NCBI GenBank assembly: GCA_021904315.1
Contig: CM038912.1
Location: forward strand, 3,807,061 to 3,871,060
Direction: 5' to 3'
From: Sphagnum magellanicum
Taxonomy: Eukaryota > Streptophyta > Sphagnopsida > Sphagnales > Sphagnaceae
Length of the DNA: 64,000 bases
This document shows positions 33,711 through 47,424 of this stretch, piece after piece. The position numbers were made by a program, and so were the translations under genes. The first letter of the stretch is position 1, and every line of letters begins with the position of its first letter. Below the pieces are notes generated by a model. The model did no database searches, was not told the origin of the DNA, and saw only the letters and a list, made by a program, of their open reading frames with translations.

Positions 33711-34527
33711 TGTTGCAACCCCACTTTGAAGGAAGTGCGAGGTCACCAATCACACTCCCGAAAATGGAACTTGGGAGTCCTCCGGGACTCCCAAAAACTC
33801 AGAGCACGATTGTAGGGGTCAAAACACCTTGTATTGAGGCGTTCTTTATACCGTTGAAAAGGTCTTGAAGTTTAGATGTCCAAAATGGCCTTGCATGAGC
33901 CATTTGGACATCTGCAGCACGAATTATGGTCGAAAGAATAATCGAAAGTCAAACTGGCAATTTGACTCCTGACCACTAAAAGTCGGGAGTTGACCCGATT
34001 CCGGTGCGTGTAAATGAAGTGCAACACACCGTTGAAAAGCTCTCCAGGAGAGCTACAACTTTGGTTGAGATCTTGTCCCGATCCGAGTTCGGGGCGAGAA
34101 ATTATGAACGCCCAAAGTCTCGGGAGTCCAAACTGGGACAGTTTTGGGACTCCACTTTGGGAGTCCCGGGAAAAAGAGCCATTTGGATGCAAGTGCAATG
34201 GAGAGCTGCAGAGAATACTATATGGGGGAAGGTGGTGGCTTCCCCTGAGTCCGGGCCTTGGTGAATCAAGTGAGTCCAAGGTAGCCCGTGGCTTGTCCCA
34301 ACACCAAAAGGGTGCAAAATGAGTTCTAACCAACTTGTTGGTTGGATTTGGATTTGGATGCAGGACCGTATAATTGAGTAAGCTTGTCCCTCTTCCTAGT
34401 CAAATCCCGGAGCTTTCAGCACGCCCCTCTCATCCCCCCTTTAGTGCTGGAAACTGGGAGCGTGCCCCAAGTCCCAGAAAATTCCGCAATTTGAATGACA
34501 TAGCCTCAACTTGGGGCTAACTTGGGA
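33711..34527 (+). mobile_element. Chromovirus inner LTR copy (LTR-B)
   Basis: About 816 bp starting 'tgttgcaaccccacttt'. Its last about 60 bases ('gaatgacatagcctcaactt') differ from those of LTR-A and LTR-C, which resemble each other more. No primer-binding site follows it and the gag-like frame starts almost at once. It may derive from a second family member by recombination or nested insertion followed by loss. Confidence 0.75.
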
Positions 34528-35480
34528 CTTGGGAGCGCGTCATGGGGAGGAGGAACCAAAAACCCGAGAGGACCAAGATGAGCCTGAAAGTGAAGAGGAG
34601 CAACGGAGCTCGGTCCTATTCACCCAAGAACAATTGGAAGTCCTCCTCAAGATGAATAGGCTCGACTTCAGTGAGCTGGTTGTAGCCTTCAAAGGAAGAA
34701 CATCCAAGGATGCAAGGTTCCAACCAGCTAAACCTCGAAACTTCAATGGTGCCCATGACCGAAAGGTTGTGGATGTTTGGCTTGCAGAAATGGAGGATTA
34801 TTTACATGCCGCCAAGGTTGGACAGCACTCGACCGTGGAGCTTGCCTAGTCCTACCTGAAAGGCTATGTCACCACATGGTGATAGACAGTGAGATAAAGG
34901 AAGAACCATGGCTACACTTGGGAGTTCTTCAAGGAACGCGTTGAGACCGAATTTGTCCCAAGGAACTCCGACTACATCTCAAGGTGCAAACTTCGTGACC
35001 TGGTGAATGCCACAAATGAAAACTTGAGGCAATATGTGAAGGCTTACTCCGAACTAATGCTTGAAATCCGGCACATGCATGAGCTGGACCATGTGTGCCA
35101 ATCCGTGATGGGACTTCCAACTTGGGCCAAGCGAAAGCTTAAGGAAAATTGGCCCTCCTCACTATCCAAAGCCATCACGAAAGTGGAGGGCTTCTCGGAT
35201 GTGGGGCGGAATGAAAGATCCGGGCTCAAAAAGGATAACAAGTTCTTTCACAAGAAGCCAAGGCATGATGGAGAATGGAACTGTGGGCAAGGAAGCCCAA
35301 CAAAAGATAAGCCTAAACAATTCCAAGGCATGGGGTTTAAACCCAAGGGGAACTTTGTGAAAAAGGGGGCTCCTTTCAAAGGGAGCCAACCCAGGGGGGA
35401 CGTTGGGGTGAAACCCAAAGGAGTGTGTTTTAACTACAACGAGATGGGGTATTACTCCAAGGATTGTCCCAAGTCCAAAA
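34528..35480 (+). mobile_element. Chromovirus gag region
   Basis: Frames read 'FTQEQLEVLLKMNRLDF', 'RNFNGAHDRKVVDVWLAEME' and, further on, 'RQYVKAYSELMLEIRHMHEL', as in plant Ty3/gypsy Gag. A basic Lys/Gly-rich stretch follows, then a CCHC-type motif 'CFNYNEMGYYSKDC' (about 35428-35469). It is a structural nucleocapsid-capsid precursor. Broken. Confidence 0.8.
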
Positions 35481-35559
35481 TGGGGAATGGGGGCTCTAAG
35501 GTAATTGCCCTTAATGCCAACCTAGCCCAAGCTGAATGCAATCGACTTATCTTCTTGAA

Positions 35560-38480
35560 GGGGAAGATTGTTAAACGGGATGTGTTATGTCTTTTGGACA
35601 TAGGGGCTTCTCACAACTTCATAACCCGAGAAAGCGCCGAAAGGATGGAACTCCACTTGGAGGAACTTAAGGCACCCATCAAGGTGCATTTCGCGGATGG
35701 GGTTCCCCATCCCACTATGTTACAAGCAAAAGAAGTGCCTCTCTAACTAGGAAATTGGAGAGGGAAGGTGGACTTGTTGGTTTCCACCTTGGGTGGAATG
35801 GATTGCGTTTTGGGAATGGAGTTCATTACCTAAAACATTGTGCTCATAGAAGGGCATAATAGACTAGTTAGGATTCCTTCCAAAAGTGAGATCGTGAAAG
35901 TGAAGGCGCACGAGATGCCTTGTGTGGGTGGGCCAACCATCCACTTTATGTTAGGAAAAACTTGGGAAAGAGAATGTGTGGGAGGTTATGGCATGATGTG
36001 TGTTATGCGGGTGTTGGATGAATATGAGCCCAAGGAAGTCACCAAGTTGGTGACTTCCGCTAAGTGCATAAAGCAAGTTTTGAAAGAGTTCCCGAATGTG
36101 ATGCCTGAAGAGTTGCCCGAAGACCTGCCCCCGAGAAGACGAGTTGATCATGCAATCGAGGTGGTACCGAAAGTGGCACCTCCCGCCAAGGCCCCATATA
36201 GAATGAGCCATGAAGAGTTGAAGAGCTTGAAGAACTCCTCGCAAAAGATTATATCAAACCAAACAAATCACCATATGGGGCACCCATCCTTTTTGTTCAC
36301 AAGAAGGATGGGACGTTGAGAATGTGTGTTGATTATAGAGCGCTCAACAAGGCAACGGTGAAAAACCAATATCCTTTGCCTTGGATCGATGATCTATTTG
36401 ATCGTCTCTCGGGAGCCAAGGTGTTTAGTAGGGTCGACCTACGTTCGGGATATTACCAAATTCGGATTGCAAAAGGGGAGGAAAAAAAAACCGTTTGCCG
36501 CACAAGGTATGGCTCATACGAGTTATTGGTGATGCCTTTTGGGTTCACCAATGCACTCGCCACATTTTGCACTCTCATGAATGACATTTTTCAATAATGG
36601 CTCAATGATTTTGTCATCGTCTACATAGACGACATTTTGATCTATAGTGGCTCCTTGGAGGAACATGAAGAACACCTTTGGAAGGTGTTCCAAAGGCTAA
36701 GGGAAAACAAGTTGTATGCCAAGCTCGAGAAATGCGAATTTGGGGTGACAAAAGTGGACTTCCTTGGGCATAGGATAATTCAAGAAGGTTTGAAGATGGA
36801 TGATCACAAGGTCAAGGCAATTGTGGATTGGGAACCACCCAAGTCGATGTCGGCCTTAAGATCCTTTTTGGGTTTGGCCTCCTATTATCACAAGTTCATC
36901 AAGAACTTTACAAAGATAGCCACGCCTTTGACAAACCTCTTGAAGAAGTCCGCCGTCACTTACGAATGGGAAGGAGCATAGGACGAAGCCTTTGAAACCT
37001 TGAAAGGTATTTTGGTGAAGGTGCTAATGTTGAAGTTGCCCGACTTTGACAAAGACTTTGAGATCCATTCCGATGCCTCCGACTTTGTAATTGGAGGAAT
37101 CTTAGTGCAAGAAGGAAAACCAGTGGCATTTTAGAGCAAAAAGTTGAGTGAGACGGAACGAAGGTGGCCAACACACGAGAAGGAAATGTGGGCAGTCATA
37201 CATTGTTTCAAAACTTGGGGCCATTACATAGGCTCCAAAGATGTGGTGATGTGGACCGACAATGTGACCTTGAAGTACTTTGCCACTCAACCCAAGTTTT
37301 CCTCCAAGCAAGTGAGATGGCAAGACACATTGGCCTTGTTCAATGTGGATATTTGACACAAGCCTGGGAAGGATAATGTGGTGCCCGATGCGCTAAGCCG
37401 GAAACACCAACTTAGAGTGGTGTATGTGGGAGAGACAGAACTCTAAAAGGAGATTCGATTAGCAAGCTGCCAAGATGCATTTGTCAAAGAGGTAAGGCAA
37501 AACATTCAAAATGGAGGCAAGTCCCATTTCCATTTGCAAAATGGATTATTATGGTACAAACAAAAACGACTCTATGTGCCGGAAAAAAGAGTAAGAGAGT
37601 TGCTCTTGAAGGAATGTCATGATGGACCACTTGCGGGCCATGGTGGTGCAAAGCACACCACAATATTCCTTAAGAAGCCCTACTATTGGCCCAACTTGAA
37701 GGACGATGCAAAAGAGTATGTGAAAACTTGTTTGACATGCCAACAAAATCAGACCCTCAACAAGAAGCAAGTGGGCTTATTACAACCTTTGCCAATCCCC
37801 GAAGGGCCGTGGGAAAGTGTGTCCATGGACTTCATGGTCAGCTTGCCCCCGTCAAAGGGTTTCGATGCCATCATGATAGTGGTTGATCGATTTAGTAAGA
37901 TGGCACATTTCATTTCCATAAAGGATGAGGCCACGGCCCAAGAGACGGGAAGGTTGTTCTTCACACATGTTTTCAAGCATCATGGTCTTCCAAAGGACAT
38001 AGTTTCGGATCAAGACCCAAAGTTCACAAGCAAGTTTTGGCGAGCCTTATGGAAGCGAATGGGGTCGAAGCTCAAGATGAACACTTCCTTCCGCCCTCAA
38101 ACCGATGGACAAACCACGAAGGTGAACTTGATCATCTAATAATTCCTTAGGACTTATGTGGCAGCGGATCAACAAGATTAGGTGGACCACTTAAAGTTAG
38201 CCGAGTTTTGTTACAACAACTCAGGTCATTCCACGACTGGGTCCACCCCCTTCCAAATGGTGACAGGCAAATCACCAATTGTGCCCATGACTTGGGCAGC
38301 ACATGGACAAACCCCAAGTGATGCAAGTGAGGAAGTGCCAATGGTCACACAACTTGATGAGGAAAGGCGACACCTTTAGGAGTTGGCAAAGGCCAACTTG
38401 GAAAAGGCGCACAAAAGGTACAAGGATTTTGCGGACAAGTCCCAACAAGAGGTGAAATTTCAAGAAAGAGATGAAGTGTG
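35560..38480 (+). mobile_element. Chromovirus pol: protease, RT, RNase H, integrase
   Basis: Protease 'LLDIGASHNFITRESAERM' (about 35590-35646). RT with '[19 protein letters not shown]' (about 36322-36378), '[12 protein letters not shown]', 'MPFGFTNA' and 'VYIDDILIYSG' (about 36619-36651). RNase H with 'EIHSDASDFVIGGIL' (about 37061-37105) and 'TDNVTLKYF'. Integrase with an HHCC-type zinc region ('HDGPLAGHGGAKH ... CLTCQQNQ', about 37618-37752) and core motifs 'VDRFSKMAHFI' and 'SDQDPKF' (about 37880-38026). The order is that of Ty3/gypsy elements. Broken in several places. Confidence 0.9.
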
Positions 38481-38707
38481 GTTGAACATCAAGAATTTCT
38501 GATTACCTAAAAGTTTAAACCATAAGTTCTTGGGCCCATATGTGGGCCCATTCAAAGTGTTGGAAAAAAAAACTTTCCGACACTTATAAGTTAGAACTAT
38601 CGGAAAACCTTAGAGTTCATCCCACATTTCATGTTTCCTTTTTGAAGCCGGTCACCCGCAATGCCTCAAGGCCTAATTAAGAGCACAACTCAAGGCCCCC
38701 ACCAGAT

Positions 38708-38911
38708 TTGGTTCATAATGAACCAGAGTTTGAGGTGGAGGGCGTGTTCCAGTCAAGGCAGCTAAGAGGACGAGAGCGGGAATACTTAGTGAAGTGGAAA
38801 AGATACCATCTTATAGAGGCATCTTGGGTGAATGAATCCGACATGGAACATGCCCAAGAAGCTATAGAAGTATTTCACACAAAACCGGCAAAGAAAAGAT
38901 GTAGAACGTGA
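38708..38911 (+). mobile_element. Chromodomain at the chromovirus integrase C-terminus
   Basis: A 67-codon frame with 'FEVEGVFQSRQLRGREREYL', then 'VKWKRYHLIEASWVNESDM' and a C-terminal helix 'AQEAIEVFH'. The three-strand plus helix pattern with aromatic positions is typical of chromodomains. In chromoviruses this domain is thought to steer integration towards particular histone marks. Confidence 0.85.
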
Positions 38912-39704
38912 TGAGGACATCACCTTTCTTTTAGTGGGGTAGGGTGCCACATAAAATGTACCACATCAAGTTGCAAGTGAAATAAAGGCTTAAGAACTTC
39001 CAAAAGATTGTATCACGAAAATAATGTATAAGTGCAAAAAGGGTTGTCAAGTTTGACATGGGACAAATGGAACTTCTTGCGTAAGCCCAAATCAAAATCG
39101 AACTCCTACTTTGGGGTGAAGAGAAATCTTGACCCCAAAAGAGGAGGCAAGCAAGGTGAACTTGCGAGGACATGCGTCAGCTTTAAGTGCATCCCAAAAG
39201 GTTGGTTGGTAGTGGCGACCAACGTGGGAAGTCATGACCCCGTTCGCGTACTTTAATCGTGTAGTTTGGGACTTGGGTCTTGGCAAAACCCAAATGTCGC
39301 TTCTCATACTTTCATAAACAAACCTTTTAATCAAGGCTTGATTGTTGTGATCAAGGCGCAAGGTTCGGAAAGGAGTCATGTCAAGTAGCTTAAGTCAAGA
39401 TTAGACTTGACTTGAGTTCCTCATGAGGGGAAGGTTGAAAGAATGGCCTCCCAAATGAGGGGTTCCGTCAATTAGGCTAGTTTAGTCTTTTGACGAAGCA
39501 AAAGTTAAGGGTTTTCTATGAGATACCCTTGGACTTGCCAAGAAAGTGTTGGAAACTTGGGGACGCCTAAGATAGCTTGAAGCAAGGTCTTGTCGCAAAA
39601 ATCGGCATTTGATGGCCAAGGATCCAAGGAAAGTGATTGCAATTGCGAAGAGAAATTTCTAGGTGTCAATGAGGACATTGACCTCTTCTTCTAGTGGGGG
39701 AGAG

Positions 39705-40521
39705 TGTCGTAACCCCACTTTGCGGGAAGTGTGAGGTCGCCACTCACACTTTTGAAAATGGGACTTGGGAGTCCTTCCGGGACTCTTGAAAACTCAGAAC
39801 ACGATTGTAAGTGTCAAAACACCTTGCATTGAAATGTTACTTATACCGTTGAAAAGGTCTTGAAGTGTAGATGTCGAAAATGGCCTCGCATGAGCCATTT
39901 GGACATCTGCAACACGAGTTATGGTCAAAAGAAGGGCCGAGAGTTAAATTGACAATTTGACTCCTGACCACTAAAAGTCGTGAATCGACCCGATCCTGGT
40001 GTGTGTAGGTAAATTGTGACACACTGTTGGAAAGCTCTCAAGGAGAACTACAACTTTGTTTTAAACCTCATCCCAATCGGAGGTTAGAGCGAAAAGTTAT
40101 GAACGCCCAAAGTCCCGGGAGTCCAAACCGGGACAATTACGGGACTCCACTTTGGGAGTCCCGGGAAAAAGTGCCATTTGGATGTAAGTGTGGCGGTGAG
40201 ACGCATAGAATATTATATGGGGGAAGGTGGTGGCTTCCCCCGAGTCCGGGCCGTGGTGAGTCAAGTGAGTCCAAGGTCGCCCGTGGCTTGTCCCAACACT
40301 AAGAGTGTTCCGAATGAGTACTAACCAACTTGTTCATTGGTTTTGGATGCAAGACCGAGTAATTAAGTAGCTTGTCCCTCTTCCTAGTCAAGTCCCGGAG
40401 CTTTCAGCACGCCCCTCTTACCCCCCCTTTAAGTGTTGGAAGCTGGGAGCATGCCTCGATTCCTTCCCAATTTCGTAACTTGAGCAAGTTAGTCCCAATT
40501 TGGGACTAACCAAGGACTTAG
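39705..40521 (+). mobile_element. Chromovirus 3' LTR (LTR-C)
   Basis: About 817 bp beginning 'tgtcgtaaccccacttt' right after the purine tract 'agtgggggagag', ending near 'accaaggactta'. It is the partner of LTR-A by the sequence of its last 60 bases. The exact 3' end is uncertain by a dozen bases. Confidence 0.85.
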
Positions 40522-42317
40522 GAACACATAAAATTATCTAATGAACCATGCACTTGAATTGTTTAGAAATCGAAAAACTAAAAAAAGTAACCATGAAAAA
40601 AAGTTTGGAACTATAAGTTGCAATTTCAAAACTTATCCCATATTGTTTATACTCCATTTTTATTTTGAACATTATATAAACAAGGAATGTGGTTTCACAC
40701 ATATTATATTATTTCAAAATAGTAATAAAATATATATTTCAAATAATTAAATATTAGGACACGTGGCAACACATCATTTGCCTTTAATTGTGACCAAATA
40801 GTTGCATCTCAATCACATGTGATAATATATATAGAATAAAATCAAAGGATGAACTTGTATTTGTTGACTTTTGCTTTCATGCAATACACTTTGTTGTTTG
40901 CAATTAATATCATCACATGCAATTTGTCTAAGGCAACTAAAAATATTTTAGTCGCAAATGTTGCTTGTGATTAAAATTTAATCGCAAAAACCAGTCGAAA
41001 ATACTTCTTCTATTGTTTTTCTTTCAAATCCAAAAGTAACAAGAAAATTAAACCATGTTGTTATTGAATAACAAACCACAACATAATGACATGATGCAAA
41101 ACAAATTGACAAAAAAGGAAAAGCAAAACCTAAAAAAAAGGACAACAATGAAAAATAATCAACAAGTGGGCTTACAAAAAGTTTCACACTCACAAGACTT
41201 TAAACAAAATCATTTTGAAAACTCCTAAAACTAAAATTCCAAAAAGGAATTATTTTTTTTATTAAATAATCCTTTAGTTCTTTTAAGAAGAATCCTTAAA
41301 GGGTAACCTTTTATCTTCACAAAAACAATAAAACTAACCATCTAAAATACATAAAACTTCTTACAATTACAAAGCTTCAAGAATATGTAAAATTAATTAT
41401 TGATAACCCTTAGCTTTACAATAATTGACATATTGGAGTGAACATGAAGTATATGAATCCATTCAATATCTGCATATTCTAGTTGAAAATGTTTATCTAA
41501 TATATCATAGGATATACCTTGAGGACCCTGGCCAAAACTATATTATATTTTGCTTGACAATTATGGAGAATTTCAAAAACTACTCAACTATGCATCCAAA
41601 GAACATAAACAAACACATCACCTTGTTATTATAGGTTAGGGTTGAGCTTCTAGGGTTCCAAAAATCACCGAAAAAAATTTACATTGCTCCATGTGATGCT
41701 TTCATCTTCAAGGAGATAAATGAAAAACCTTTATTTTTACTCATTAAAAGAAAAATGCCAATTTGCAACTTTAATTTGCATTATAAAACAATTGATGCCA
41801 ACATTTACAAGTAAAATTGCCTTAATTGCATACATGAAGTTGCATTCAACATGTAGTTGCAAATCATGATTTAGCATGACCTCACCAAATGGACTATGGA
41901 GAATGTATATGGTCAACAATACATGTTCATCCTTTGAACATTCATATAACATTTACAACTAGGTCTTGTTTTTACAACTATTTTTACAACTATTAAATAT
42001 CCACACATTATTTGCCACATGTTTTGAATTAAGAAAAATAAATTAAATGATTTTAATGTTGAAACAACCCATGCCATCAAATTCCAATGACCTATGATGG
42101 TGCCACTTGGCAATACCAAAATCCATTATGAAAAAAATTGGTGGATTTTTTATTATTATTCAAACATTAATCTTGGCCATCCATTATGAACATTCATTTT
42201 GGATGGTCTTAAATTGTGACATTTGGCGCAATAAAAAATTTCCACTTTACATATTAATTATATTTTGGAAGAAAAACCAAATGAATATTTATTTGAATAA
42301 GTAAGAAGGTAAGACAT

Positions 42318-42374
42318 ACCTACCTACCTAGATTACATACCTATTCAAGTAGATAGCTAGGTAGGAAGGTAGGT
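42318..42374. repeat. Short inverted repeat of 'acctacct' words
   Basis: 'acctacctacctag' is followed about 30 bases later by 'ctaggtaggaaggtaggt'. The two can pair into a hairpin. A further 'cacctacctacctaccc' lies at 42654. Confidence 0.75.
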
Positions 42375-45300
42375 GGACTAAATAATAACCATATAAATAT
42401 TGCTTTAAGGTTAAGTCTTTTTGAATTCATCCCCACATGTTTTTTAATGTGAAACCACTTCTATATAGTTTACAAGATGAAATTGGAAGATAAAACATAT
42501 ATGCTAAATTTTCTAATTGCACCTTAATTGCAAATTCATTTGCAACTAGAAATATTTTCCCATATGTTTTGTGTTTATTTTTTCTTTTGTAAATTATATA
42601 ATTAAATTAGTAAATAAAATATTATTTATTTATTTATTTAACTAATAATTAATCACCTACCTACCTACCCACATACAAACCTATTTATAATTACCTACTA
42701 TTTTATAATTATTTAATTTTAAAACTTAGTTTTAACATTCATTTTCACTTCATACTTTTTACTGGCTCATCAATTTTTATTCATAATCATAATTCATCAA
42801 CAATACATAATTAATTTTATAACTTAATCATTTAATATATAATTCAATAATCAAATTAAAAAAATTTAATTATTTTTTAATGAAATTAACTACTTGCTTA
42901 TTATTTTTGTTTCTGAATTTAATCCAAATTAATTATAAATGATAATAAATTTAAATTTAACCTTCTAAATGTTGGTTATCCACTAAATAATTATTTGATT
43001 GAATATCTAATTAAATTAATTACTAGAAAAAAAACCAAATATTTGATATTAACTATTAAATTATGAACTTATTCACTTATTTAGTTGCTAACTATCATTC
43101 GAAAAGATAATTAATTTGCATTAATCATAAATATTAAGCATATCATTTAAGTCATGAATATTTAATTAGTTACTATTTAATAATTAAGTAACTAATTAAC
43201 TTATTAAATATAATTATTGATTAGTAAATTTCAATTATTAGATAATTAATTTAATATAAGTAGAATATAAATTAAATTTTTAATTAATTTTAAATAAATT
43301 CTGAAATTTTATTTAATGTTTTTATAAGCTACAAAACTATTAATTATTTAATCCTTTTTGGCTTTGTACCAGAATTCTTGATTAATAATTATTAATGATC
43401 AAATGATTAAATGGAAATTAAATAATTAATAATTAATTTATTCATTAATTGATATTAATAATTTATAGACTGAGTTATATGTTGAATTGAAAAAAATTAT
43501 CAAATAAAACAGTAAATATTGAATAATAGTTTTAAAATATTGAATTGATTATATATTGAAATGAACTTATTAATTAATATATTGTAAATTATTTATTGAT
43601 TATTTAGCATTAAATATAATATATGTTTGATTAACTTATCAAATAATAAATAAATAAATAAATAAAATTATTTTTTTAGTATGCTATAATTTACAGTATT
43701 TAACACATATTTAATTAATTTAGGACTTTGGACAACCTATTGGATGGGATGAACTCCTTTTAAACATGGCCATCTAAGTTAACAAATTTGTGATCATTTT
43801 ATACATGAATGTTTTTTAAATGCATGTTTGAATAAGCTTATTGTTAAATAAACATGAGAATGTCATTGAAAATTTTCAAAAACTAACATCAACATGTACA
43901 TATTGTGTCCAATGAAGGAGGGGAATGATGGTGGATATATTGTGCAAAAACCAAAAGCTTGAGAGATGCTCCAAAATTGAAGACTTCTCAAAAAAATTCA
44001 TATCAATTTGATGCGACAATAACAATGCATTTCTAATCCATCTAAGGTGATTCAACCCTTCAATTATCACTATTTTCAACTCTATAATTAGCACATGTTA
44101 ATACTTTCCAAAAAATATTTCAAACCAAAGATTAATGCTCTCATTAATGACAATGAGAAATTCAATTCTTTGAGTTTTAGACAAGGGACATCATGCCAAT
44201 CCAACAATGTTTATGGATCCAAAGAAGATGTTCATTAAAATAAATACATTAATAGATTCAAATTTTATATGCTATGAAAGGAGTAATCCGCCTAGTGGCC
44301 ACAAGTGATTTATATAATAATAACAATATATTATAGTATTGATAATGAAAACCACAGGTTCATTCTACCACTAATGATGCAATAAAGGCCACCATGCCAA
44401 TCTTACAATGGTTATAGTCACATCTATAAATTAAAAAATGGTGCTCATAGTAAAACAAATTTTTAGTAGTTAAAAATTTTATATACCATTTTTCCTTGTG
44501 GCCACTAAGTGCAACATGAAAAGCCAAGAATGAAAGGCCCAAAATTTAGCATCAATTAGAAACACAATTATCAAAATTTCACACATTGAAAAACACCAAT
44601 GCCAATAATGAATAAAAATAATAGATTAGTATTTATTATGAATACTAAAAAAAAATCATGAATAATTTGTTGTATAAGTAAATTCCTTAAATAACACAAC
44701 ATGTGAATGACAATAAATGTACTTAGAACATTTTTAAAAAGTGAAATAAATTGAATGATTAAAAAAGACATTGACAAAAAACGAATATTTTATCAACATA
44801 CTTCATAAATTACTAGATGCATTAACAACCTTAAGATTCACTTTTGCTCAAAAAACACAACTATCAAAAATAGTGAATTGACTTTTGTTTGTTGTATTTT
44901 TTCAAGCAAGAAAAAAAATAAAATAAAAATCTTGAGCACTATTTTCGATTTGTTAAATTACATTTCCACTTGCCATTCCAACAATCTTCATACAAATGTC
45001 ATTCGTCCGAATTTGACCTTTTTCATTGGACCCACCACTAAACCTTCACCATTTTGAAAAATTCATTGTGGTCATCCTTGACAACATCATTTTGTGTTTT
45101 TCCCATCTATATAGGGACAAGGAGAAGATCATGAAGCTTCATGAGTATGCCAAAGCAAGCTTCAAATTCTTCTGCTCTCAATAAAGACAAATGATTGGAT
45201 CTTTTAAATCAATAACCTAAATTGTGGATGGCAACCCGATCCTTGCATAATTAAACCTCCAATTGCTTGAAGGCCAAAAACCTTCTAGAAGAGTGGAACT

Positions 45301-47081
45301 TTGAACAAGCAACGACTTTGACAAATGCAACAAATTATCCTCACAATATTCCACATACAAACTCATCTTCATGGCTTAAGTTGCACTTTGCTCAATGCCT
45401 TACTTTCAAGATTCCACATCTTTGGATAGTTTAACATTGATAAAATTTTCTTTTTCCACGGACCTCAACACATCATGGCCCCAAATTGGGTGATATGGGA
45501 ATAAGGTTTGGGACTTTAATAGGCAATTTTGGAAATCCATTGAAATTAGCCTTCCATAATTTGATTGGAGGCCCGTTTGTGGGACTCCAAACGCTATCTA
45601 TGGGGGAAACAAGCCAACGAGACAAATCAACAAAAAATTTAAAAAGATGCATATAAATATGCCCTACCAAAGTTTATGGGCCATCTTTTAACAACCAAAG
45701 GCGATATTGGTATTGACTATTCCAAGATGTTCATAGAAATCATTCAATATGCAATTAAAACAATTGCAAAATCTAGTCATAAATCTAATGTGTGTGAAAC
45801 AATAATTTGTTAAAAGAGGTTAAATTTTTTATCATATAATCAAGTTGCATCCTGTTAGATTTTCTAGATTCATGCCCCTTGTTCTTATTTTACTTCGGAC
45901 CCTATTAATGATGACACATTTCATTAATCACATACCTATCATTAATAATTAATCTGACAATGGGTAGTAACCATTGAGAATTGTCACACGTGGACATGGC
46001 AATGGGTAGTGAATTCCACATGGGCACATTGATGATGTGGCAAAATATTTTTTCACATTAACAAAATCAGTCAAAAAAATCGTTCTTTAACATGGATGAA
46101 ACATATCTAAAATATTCTTTCTTGTTCACATTTATGGACTTGCGAAATAAAACATTGGGTTCTCTAGCCAACACAACTAACTACATACAACTTTATCAAA
46201 ATCACAAGAAAACAATGATGATGTATTTTCACATTTCATTCAAAAGAATTTAGGTCCCATTAAAAGAATAACTTTGATTTCTTTCAAAGTTAGTTTATTA
46301 ATATCATGATACATAAAAGTTGACATTGAATAGATATAAATATGATGGTACTTCAAAAAATTTAATGTATATTTAAATAAATTTGTGTACTTAATGTGTC
46401 AATGATAGGTTTAAATTAAACTTTCAAATACATCATTTAAGTTGAGACAAAAACTTTTGCTTACCATCATACAAGCCTCTATAAATTAGTTAGATCACAA
46501 TCTATGTCTAAATTTCAAAAATGCATAATTTATTCATTGAAGCCCCAAAAATTCTGAAACAATTCACAAAATATTTTTTTGTGCAATTCGCTCCAACTTC
46601 AAATTACTTACATTTTTATTTTTACTTTTGACAAAATGACAACTACATTTAAACTTAAAGCTACATTCATAAGGCATGTACCTTACATCCATATTTTTCC
46701 ATCATACTTGCACTTAATAGTGGTTGTTTAAATACACTACCAAAATTAAGACAAGTTTTTTTGTGTTGTTAAGACATGTAGATTAAAATGATTCAACCCT
46801 GCAAAAATTTATTTATAAACACACGGTAGATTTGGAAAAATGTACAAAAGAATAAAAAAAGGAAAAGAGAGAACTTACATCAAGTTTGCTAAGTGTCAAA
46901 AATTATCCATGTCAAAAATCGATCACTTGTAATAGATCGATCGTATTTTTTCATGTAAAAAATGACCACTTGGAATAAGTTGACTATAATGATAGAAAAT
47001 GTATTATGAAAGGGTAGAAGTTGAGAAGTAGCTAAGCCTACCACTATCACTCTTGACTTAAGATGAAGGATGCTTACAACC

Positions 47082-47153
47082 TTTGCAATGTGATTGAAAA
47101 GTCAATTATTAACTACTTTTGCAATGTGATTGAAAAGTCAATTATTAACTACT
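47082..47153. repeat. Perfect 36-bp tandem duplication
   Basis: The unit beginning 'tttgcaatgtgattgaaaag' and ending 'ttattaactact' occurs twice in a row without mismatch (47082 and 47118). Perfect identity points to a recent slip. Confidence 0.9.
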
Positions 47154-47424
47154 TAAGACTAAGTATGACAACACCATATTGAAAAAGGAATCAGAAGAGT
47201 ACCTCTAGACTCCAGCATGTGAGGGATAGAGTACAATTAGCCCTTTCGATTTGTAGTCACTATCTCAAAATGGGTTTCACCTTGGACCTCATTATGAGGT
47301 GGATTTGATTTTCTTAGACGTGCGGTCACTCTGAATTCACTGTTTACTTCAGCCAACACGTTCTGTATGAGCTCTTCACGGAACAATCACGTTGTGAACA
47401 AGTCCATCAAGGGGTTATAAAAAG

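Larger units (their letters stand above)
32759..40521 (+). mobile_element. Ty3/gypsy chromovirus, decayed
   Basis: An LTR retrotransposon with an unusual 5' side. Order: LTR-A (32759-33570), tRNA-Met-type binding site and short leader (33571-33710), a second LTR copy LTR-B (33711-about 34527), gag with a zinc-knuckle-like 'CFNYNEMGYYSKDC', protease ('LLDIGASHNFI'), RT, RNase H, integrase, chromodomain, a purine tract 'agtgggggagag' at 39693-39704, and LTR-C (39705-about 40521). The integrase-chromodomain C-terminus places it in the chromovirus branch of Ty3/gypsy. It is broken in roughly ten places and is inactive. A 10-base word 'attatctaat' occurs close to both outer ends (32747-32756 and 40533-40542), but in such AT-rich DNA it is weak evidence of target duplication. 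Confidence 0.9.
40522..47424. other. Long AT-rich spacer
   Basis: No gene or classed repeat was identified in about 6.9 kb. The part from about 42560 to 43730 is almost only A and T. A short inverted repeat at 42318-42374 pairs 'acctacctacctag' with 'ctaggtaggaaggtaggt'. Words of the type 'ttgcaactaa' recur at 40790, 41760, 41840 and 42540, and also occur at 31230-31280 on the other side of the chromovirus. The flanks may therefore have been one block before insertion. Open frames here are short and low-complexity. Confidence 0.55.

Noticed and set aside
32747-40542. 'attatctaat' near both ends of the chromovirus as a proven target duplication
   Set aside because: It is 10 bases long instead of the usual 5, is not directly next to either LTR end, and lies in very AT-rich DNA where chance matches are common.
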